A stretch of DNA of 33,314 nucleotides from Actinomycetes bacterium. GTDB taxonomy: Bacteria > Actinomycetota > Acidimicrobiia > Acidimicrobiales > JABEUL01. Under the pieces are notes generated by a model. It made no database searches and was not told the origin of the DNA. It saw only the letters and a list, made by a program, of their open reading frames with translations. Positions 27,855 to 33,314 of the stretch are shown one piece after another. The stretch lies in assembly GCA_021791915.1 (NCBI GenBank), contig JAJYVQ010000006.1, positions 1 through 33,314 of the forward strand, written 5' to 3'. How positions within the stretch are numbered: position 1 is the first letter of the stretch; the number at the start of each line of letters is the position of its first letter. A program made the position numbers and the translations under genes.

Positions 27855-29781
27855 CCTGACTTTGACACTTAATTTTGGGATTGTGATCTGTTTAGCCTGT
27901 TAGTAAGCTAGAAGTAAAGATTTCGTCAGTGATCTAAGTCCTTGCGGATAGAACCCTTTTTTGTTTGTGCTGCAATATTTTTTATTTCTCCTAATGTCAT
28001 GTACTTGTAAGTAAGATCTATTCCCATTATTTCTTTTAAATCTTTTGTAATATCATCGCAGTAGTTGCCTACATATATATTTTGTTCCAAAAATGTATAC
28101 GTAGTTAAATTAAGACTTTCTGCTATTTTTGCTACTGAATGTTTATTGTTTAGCCTTTGTTGGAGGATCCTAATAATGTAAAGTGCAATAAAACATGTTA
28201 GAAAATGAGCATTAATTCGTTCTTGTCGTGATAGATAAACTGGTCGTGCTTTTAGGTCGCTTTTAGTAATTCGAAAAGATTCTTCTATTTGCCACAGGCC
28301 CTTATATATTTTCAAGATCTCTTCGTCTGATTTATCTAGTTCATTTGTAACAATTAAGTAGTAGCCGTCATATTTTTCATCTTCATTAAGTTTTTCTGTG
28401 TCAAATATAGGTTTTTGTTTTGAAGTCAGTATTTCTCCTGTATCTTTGTCGTATACAAGGTTTTTAACGTATTTGGCAGCTCCATATGACGTAGCTTTGT
28501 TATATTGGCTTGGATTGTTTACTAGCTGCTGCGCTTTATCTACTATTAACTGTCTGTCCTTTTTAGCTTTTAGTGCATATTTTAAGGAATATATAGCAAC
28601 CTGTTTCTGCTCAATTGTGACTTTTGTTCTTTTGTTGTCCTTATTGGTAACTGCAATCTCTTTTGGTACGATTCTGGATTTTATTTTGAATCCGTCATCT
28701 ATTGTTTTATAGTTTTTGTCATTTAGCACATAGTTTTTTAACTCCTTGTCTGCTCCTCTTACAGTTTGAGAATATACGTATCCATTTTTTGAAACAATAT
28801 TGTAAGCTATGTTATCGGCGGTGTTTAAACCCTTGTCGGCTACCACTATGGTTCTTTTTATTCCCAAGTCCTTATATATTGAAGATGCCATAGGAATTAA
28901 GGTCTTGGAATCATGGGTATTGCCTTCAAACAGTCTGTAACTTATAGGAATTCCTTGAGAGTCCATAAATAAGCCCATCTGAACTATAGGGCTGTTCCTG
29001 TGCTCTTTTGATACGCCTTTTTTACGGAGTTTATCTTCGTCATCTATTTCAAAGTAGTAGTTAGTGACATCATAGTAGACAACTTCTGATTTACGGTCAT
29101 ATAGCTTTTTGGACTTTTTGTATAGATGTTCTTCGACTACCTCTTTAAGTGAAGCCACATGGCTTAAACATCGGTATACATTTTCTAAAGTAAAATCAGT
29201 AGTTTCAAAATATCTGTCTTTATTTTCGTAAGTATGCTTTTTACTATTGGGATCTAAAATACGAGAAAAAACTAAAAGTTTCATAATATCGTTTATTGAA
29301 TAGTCAACTTTAAATGAACGTGCTCTGTTCCTAAACAGTAAATCCAAACCAAGTTCGTGATAAATAGCACTTAAAGCAAAATATCCTAAATTCTTTAAAT
29401 TATTTAATTCATCTGATAGTTGAGAAGATTTGTTTAGTTTGACAAAAAGTTCCTCTTTAACTAAATTCTTGTTTAATTCATCTACAACTTTTTGAAAATG
29501 AGCTATCGGATCGTCGTATTGTTCCTTTAGAGAATCTAAATATCCCAATGACTCAATAGTCTTAGTTCTAGACCGTTTGTTAATTGGATCCCAATATCCA
29601 CTAACTATAGAAAGATATTCCCGTCCTCCGCTTTTGCCTATCTTTAGTGATGCCATAATATACCATTTTACCATCATCCGCTATTATCCGCAAGTATTAT
29701 AATCAAATACTTGACAAAAAAAATATACCTCTGAACAGGGATAATTAGGAAAAAGTTAAATAAGGTAGTGTCAAAGTAGGG
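27855..29781. mobile_element. IS1634-type insertion sequence with inferred terminal inverted repeats
   Basis: Transposase ORF flanked by an 11-bp perfect inverted repeat: ACTTTGACACT at 27859-27869 and AGTGTCAAAGT at 29767-29777. Conserved C/G pairs just outside suggest ends near 27855 and 29781. No target-site duplication recognised. Confidence 0.7.
27926..29656 (-). CDS. IS1634-family (IS4-like DDE) transposase
   Basis: ORF track gives 27926..29677. Likely start MASLKIGKSGGREYLSIVSGYWDP at 29656. 'VVYYDVTNYYFEID', 'PIVQMGLFMDSQGIPISYRLFEGNTHDSKTL', 'RTIVVADKGLNTADNI', 'YDGYYLIVTNELDKSDEEILKIYKGLWQIEESFRITKSDLKARPVY' match DDE transposases of this family. Confidence 0.9.
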   Translation of the reverse strand: MASLKIGKSGGREYLSIVSGYWDPINKRSRTKTIESLGYLDSLKEQYDDPIAHFQKVVDELNKNLVKEELFVKLNKSSQLSDELNNLKNLGYFALSAIYHELGLDLLFRNRARSFKVDYSINDIMKLLVFSRILDPNSKKHTYENKDRYFETTDFTLENVYRCLSHVASLKEVVEEHLYKKSKKLYDRKSEVVYYDVTNYYFEIDDEDKLRKKGVSKEHRNSPIVQMGLFMDSQGIPISYRLFEGNTHDSKTLIPMASSIYKDLGIKRTIVVADKGLNTADNIAYNIVSKNGYVYSQTVRGADKELKNYVLNDKNYKTIDDGFKIKSRIVPKEIAVTNKDNKRTKVTIEQKQVAIYSLKYALKAKKDRQLIVDKAQQLVNNPSQYNKATSYGAAKYVKNLVYDKDTGEILTSKQKPIFDTEKLNEDEKYDGYYLIVTNELDKSDEEILKIYKGLWQIEESFRITKSDLKARPVYLSRQERINAHFLTCFIALYIIRILQQRLNNKHSVAKIAESLNLTTYTFLEQNIYVGNYCDDITKDLKEIMGIDLTYKYMTLGEIKNIAAQTKKGSIRKDLDH

Positions 29782-30383
29782 TGTAACCCCAGATCAACCG
29801 ATCAGGTACAGTAATTTCTAGCTACCATTAGCACAAAAGGTCTTCTGATGGAACAATAAAACCCACATCAAGAAAGCACTCTTAGCTAAATAAATCCTAC
29901 CACAAACCAAAAGTTGTTTAGGTTACCTTCCCAATTTTATCAGTCGCCAAATTAACTGGTTGCCCAACATGTCGAATAGGAGTTATTTTTAAGTTGTCAA
30001 GTATGTAATTGAAATACAGACAGAACATGGTGAAGTAGATTATAATACTTAAGTAGAAGACCTACGTTGCATTTAAAAGTTGGTAAAACTAAAGCAACTG
30101 AGTTTCCACTTTTTTCTGTACTATGGATTCATGTTAAAACATTTGAGGAAGTACAGGCATAAGTCTGAGTCAGCAATCGAAGCCTCAAGAATCCATTCAC
30201 AAAGTGTTCAGTTAAAATTAGACATCAAGATTTAATCGATAGCCGTCTAATTGACGGCCAACCATTTAGATGACTTTAACAAAAAATGAAACATGCGCCT
30301 CCGTCGGTAGTTGCAATTCAAACTAACTCACTATCGATATTTTAGAATTCTTAAATTCCAAAAACTATGATAACTACGTCAAG

Positions 30384-32696
30384 TCATATCTTTTTTCGTA
30401 ATCTATCCCACTCCTTCTTCGCTTTCCTAGCGGGGGACGAATTTTCCCCATAAATATTTTTAAGCCCTAAATAAATTCGCCTTTTCTCTTCCACCTCACA
30501 TAAGATTTTCGCTCTTTTCGTTGAGATGACTTCTGTTTGCAGACGCTTACCATCCAGCTCTTCCATTTGCCTGTCCAGCGAAGTCATTTGGTCCTGCAAA
30601 TAGTCACTTCGACGTACCGCCAATGCTCTTATAATAGCGAAAACAGCCATGAGAACCGGGCCACCAATGAACGAAGGCCAGAAATAGGCGGATTCGTGAG
30701 CAGGTCGGTAAACGTTAATTCCCCATAGTATGGAACCAACAATAATCCAAAGGAACAAGGAGAGGAAAATCGAACCACCGATAAAACCACCAACAGATAA
30801 ATACGTATCGGGCAGCCGGTCGACATGCTTGAGTAAAGCGTCGCGTCGGACCGTAAGCCTTGTGCGTTGTTGTTCTTTTTCGATCTGAGCTCTTTCAGCT
30901 TCACTCTTTTTTTCCTCAATTGCCCTTTTCTCTCGAAATGCAGAATCTGCTGGTTTTGCTAATATACGCAATGCTAAAAGTGATGCAACATCGTTTTTAT
31001 TTACTTTACATAGATCATCAAACCACTTGAAGTTTTTTGATTCTGGATTTTGATTTATGGCTTCGTTACGATCGTTTTCAATTGTAGCTGCGAATGTCTC
31101 ATCTGAAATCGCTCCTAATAGTGTAGCCAAAGCAACTGGTCGAGGAAAATCAATTTTAATAGAATTGATGGCGGCTTCTTTAATTATCGTATCGAATTTT
31201 GTTACGGCCTCATGCCATTGCTTATCTATATTTTCTAGATTTGATTGTCCGCCAAGTTTACTATAAGGAAGCAATCCTTCATGATTAAATAGAGACTGAA
31301 CGGCTCGGCTTGCTTTATCATCTCCGCTTGCTACGCTACGTGCTAGTGAAGCAAGATTTTTTTGATCTACCAAATATCCTCGAAATGTGGGCATTGATTG
31401 TTTGGGGTCAAGAGTACAGATCAGATCAGCAACTGCTCGATCTATACCAGGTTTATCTTTTCTCCATTGAGACTCCAGTTCTTCTATGCCTTCTGATCCA
31501 AATACACTTGCAATTTGATCTAGAAATTTACTTCTACTTTCTTCGGAATTAAGTATTCCAGCTGACGCTCTCCATTCATCTGACATAATAGCAGCCAATT
31601 CTTCTCTACTCCCTACCAATTTGCCTGCAAATGATATCCGTCCAATTGTCTGAGTACTGTTTTCTGGTTCCTTGCTATCTGGAATGATTTCTGGATTTTT
31701 TCCTTCTAACCATGCACCTACTTGAGTCTCACCCCATCTATTATTTTCACTATATAGTGTAAGACCTTCACATAGTAGTCGATATCGTTTACTATTAATT
31801 CCAGACATATCAATCGGTCTTTTATTCCAAAGATGATCTTTAATAGCTGCTTCAGATAAAAGAGTATCAGGCTGGTGTGGATCAGCGAAGGGATGACAAC
31901 CCGTAAGAATTTCTGCAATTGTCATCCCCATGGCCCAATAATCACGTTTCGGACCACCTCGACCAGCACCAATTGATTCCGGTGATTGATATGCAATTGT
32001 AGCCATTATTTTAGATTGAAAAATCGTATAATTTGCATCTACAGCAAGTCCAAAGTCTGCTAATACAAGATCAAGTTGCGGAGATGTTTTTTTTACAAGG
32101 ATATTGGAAGGTTTAATATCGTGGTGAGATAAACCTGCAGCATGCACTGTTTTTATTGCAAGAAATAGTTCTGAAACAATCATAAAAGCTATTTGAGAAT
32201 CCTGGGGAATTATCTTCCGACCTTCTAGAACTTGACCTTTGCTAGCTACAAAATCATAGAGATCACCTACATCTAAGTACTCCTGTATCTCATAACGTTG
32301 TTCCGTATCATTTGTAACACCCCAATCAATCAACCGAACAACACTAGGATTGTCCGTTTCGGATTCAGAAATGGATTTAAGCTTATTCATAACCGTCTCA
32401 TCGACATTACTCTCCCTGTGATAAAGCTTTAGTATTAAGAGCTCATCATTACCACCGACTTCTTTGACAAGGTATAGAGTAGCTTCACCACCTCTTTTGA
32501 GTGTCTTTACAAATTTAAATCGATTGTTCAGTGAAGGTGGAATTGGTACCCAATTGATTGAGTCATTACCTTTTACCTCTACCTGAGTGGTATAAGACAA
32601 ACTATGAGTTGATTGATGGGCATTGGAATCTAACTGAGAACTCTCTAAGTGAGTTTCAAACCCAGATAAAGACCTACTTTCATCGGATGTTGTCAT
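30384..32696 (-). CDS. Ser/Thr protein kinase with C-terminal TM and coiled-coil regions
   Basis: ORF track 30384..32786; plausible start MTTSDESRS at 32696. 'FVKTLKRGGEATLYLV', 'LILKLYH', catalytic 'LSHHDIKPSNILV', 'LADFGLAVD', 'ATIAYQSPESIG', 'KRDYWAMGMTIAEILTGCHPF'. TM 'FIGGSIFLSLFLWIIVGSILWGI' and 'FIGGPVLMAVFAIIRALAV'. Flanking charged, probably coiled-coil segments. Confidence 0.9.
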   Translation of the reverse strand: MTTSDESRSLSGFETHLESSQLDSNAHQSTHSLSYTTQVEVKGNDSINWVPIPPSLNNRFKFVKTLKRGGEATLYLVKEVGGNDELLILKLYHRESNVDETVMNKLKSISESETDNPSVVRLIDWGVTNDTEQRYEIQEYLDVGDLYDFVASKGQVLEGRKIIPQDSQIAFMIVSELFLAIKTVHAAGLSHHDIKPSNILVKKTSPQLDLVLADFGLAVDANYTIFQSKIMATIAYQSPESIGAGRGGPKRDYWAMGMTIAEILTGCHPFADPHQPDTLLSEAAIKDHLWNKRPIDMSGINSKRYRLLCEGLTLYSENNRWGETQVGAWLEGKNPEIIPDSKEPENSTQTIGRISFAGKLVGSREELAAIMSDEWRASAGILNSEESRSKFLDQIASVFGSEGIEELESQWRKDKPGIDRAVADLICTLDPKQSMPTFRGYLVDQKNLASLARSVASGDDKASRAVQSLFNHEGLLPYSKLGGQSNLENIDKQWHEAVTKFDTIIKEAAINSIKIDFPRPVALATLLGAISDETFAATIENDRNEAINQNPESKNFKWFDDLCKVNKNDVASLLALRILAKPADSAFREKRAIEEKKSEAERAQIEKEQQRTRLTVRRDALLKHVDRLPDTYLSVGGFIGGSIFLSLFLWIIVGSILWGINVYRPAHESAYFWPSFIGGPVLMAVFAIIRALAVRRSDYLQDQMTSLDRQMEELDGKRLQTEVISTKRAKILCEVEEKRRIYLGLKNIYGENSSPARKAKKEWDRLRKKI

Positions 32697-33090
32697 AAGG
32701 AATCTTCTTGTTTTGAGTTGCGACGTTATAATATCTACAGTGATTATAACATTATGTCCGCTTATTGAATTACGGTTTTGAGCCACTACCTATTAATCGT
32801 GTAGAGTCGTTAGATGAGATTTCAAGAATATTAAAATCGTGAAGTTGCAGTTTTTAAATATTCGAATAACTCTCGAACACTTGTGAAAGAATTTAACAAT
32901 TACCTGAACAGCAACCCAGAACACAGGTAAGGGCTTGCCGTGACGAGCGAAGATATTGTTGGAACAGACGTCGTTTCTCGTTAAGCAAATAGTCTTTTCT
33001 TGGGTAGTATTATGAATGTGTTTATCTCGGTCAAATGCCGATCTAACCATCGTACCTGTGAGTCTGTTGAATAGCATGGTTAAGAGAGTT

Positions 33091-33117
33091 TCCACGGGAA
33101 CCGTGGATTGTTGTTTT
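33091..33117 (+). terminator. hairpin plus T-rich tail upstream of the IS110 transposase (terminator or RNA stem-loop)
   Basis: TCCACGG (33091-33097) GAA CCGTGGA (33101-33107), followed by TTGTTGTTTTT. Confidence 0.45.
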
Positions 33118-33206
33118 TGACTACGAGTGTGGGATTCTGAATTTCCCTGCTCTCCCTGAGATTGACATTTTTAAGTAAAACAAATATTTAAAAAGAAAAA
33201 ATAATT

Positions 33207-33314
33207 ATGGAAGTAGTTCATAGCAGGTGTGCTGGAATTGACATTTCTAAACGTGACGCAAAGGTCTGCGTGAGAATTGCGGGTTCACAAGGAGAACAGG
33301 CTAAATCAACAGTT
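33207..33314 (+). CDS. IS110-family transposase, N-terminal fragment (cut by window edge)
   Basis: ATG at 33207; 'MEVVHSRCAGIDISKRDAKVCVRIAGSQGEQAKSTV' matches the IS110 N-terminal 'GIDxxKxxxxVCV' catalytic Asp region. Confidence 0.82.
   Translation, partial: MEVVHSRCAGIDISKRDAKVCVRIAGSQGEQAKSTV

Noticed and set aside
27821-29715. Direct repeat AAATACTTGAC at 27821-27831 and 29705-29715 as the IS target-site duplication
   Set aside because: The right copy lies inside the inferred terminal repeat (29767-29777) and is part of an internal hairpin; the left copy is outside. The positions are inconsistent with a target duplication.
29764-29785. GGTAGTGTCAAAGTAGGGTGTAACC as an end of a separate degraded IS256-type element
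   Set aside because: The same sequence pairs with ACTTTGACACT at 27859-27869 and is better explained as the right end of the IS1634-type element.
30132-30239. 35-aa plus-strand frame MLKHLRKYRHKSESAIEASRIHSQSVQLKLDIKI
   Set aside because: Too short, no recognised family, within a non-coding gap between the IS and the kinase.
30242-30258. GCCGTC-TAATT-GACGGC hairpin as a terminator for the kinase gene
   Set aside because: It is downstream of the kinase on the minus strand, but there is no clear T-tract on that strand, so the function cannot be supported.
32793-33095. 100-aa minus-strand ORF in the ORF track
   Set aside because: No recognisable motif. Overlaps the probable IS110 left end and leader. 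Composition does not look like a conserved protein.

Overview
AT-rich bacterial window, probably Actinomycetota because of an adjacent PafB/PafC-like WYL pair. From left to right: (1) an AddB/AddA-type helicase-nuclease pair; (2) a small Zn-ribbon ORF, an acyl-CoA synthetase and an SRAP (YedK/HMCES) protein; (3) a glycan locus of about 8 kb: SAM methyltransferase, two GT-A-like proteins, a GDP-mannose 3,5-epimerase-like SDR, a UDP-sugar dehydrogenase, an FkbM methyltransferase and a flippase; (4) prepilin peptidase, a TehB-like methyltransferase and PilT; (5) a membrane protein, a small ORF, a Zn-dependent dehydrogenase and the WYL pair; (6) a helicase-less MobF/TrwC-type relaxase; (7) an IS1634-type insertion sequence with an 11-bp perfect terminal inverted repeat; (8) a large membrane-anchored Ser/Thr protein kinase; (9) the 5' end of an IS110-family transposase, cut by the window edge. 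No rRNA, tRNA or CRISPR array was recognised. The most interesting leads are the accessory right end (stand-alone relaxase, IS-flanked kinase, possible IS110 bridge-RNA leader), recurring 13-18 bp tandem duplications across the window, and the plant-GME-like epimerase in the glycan locus. No complete new system is demonstrated by the sequence alone.
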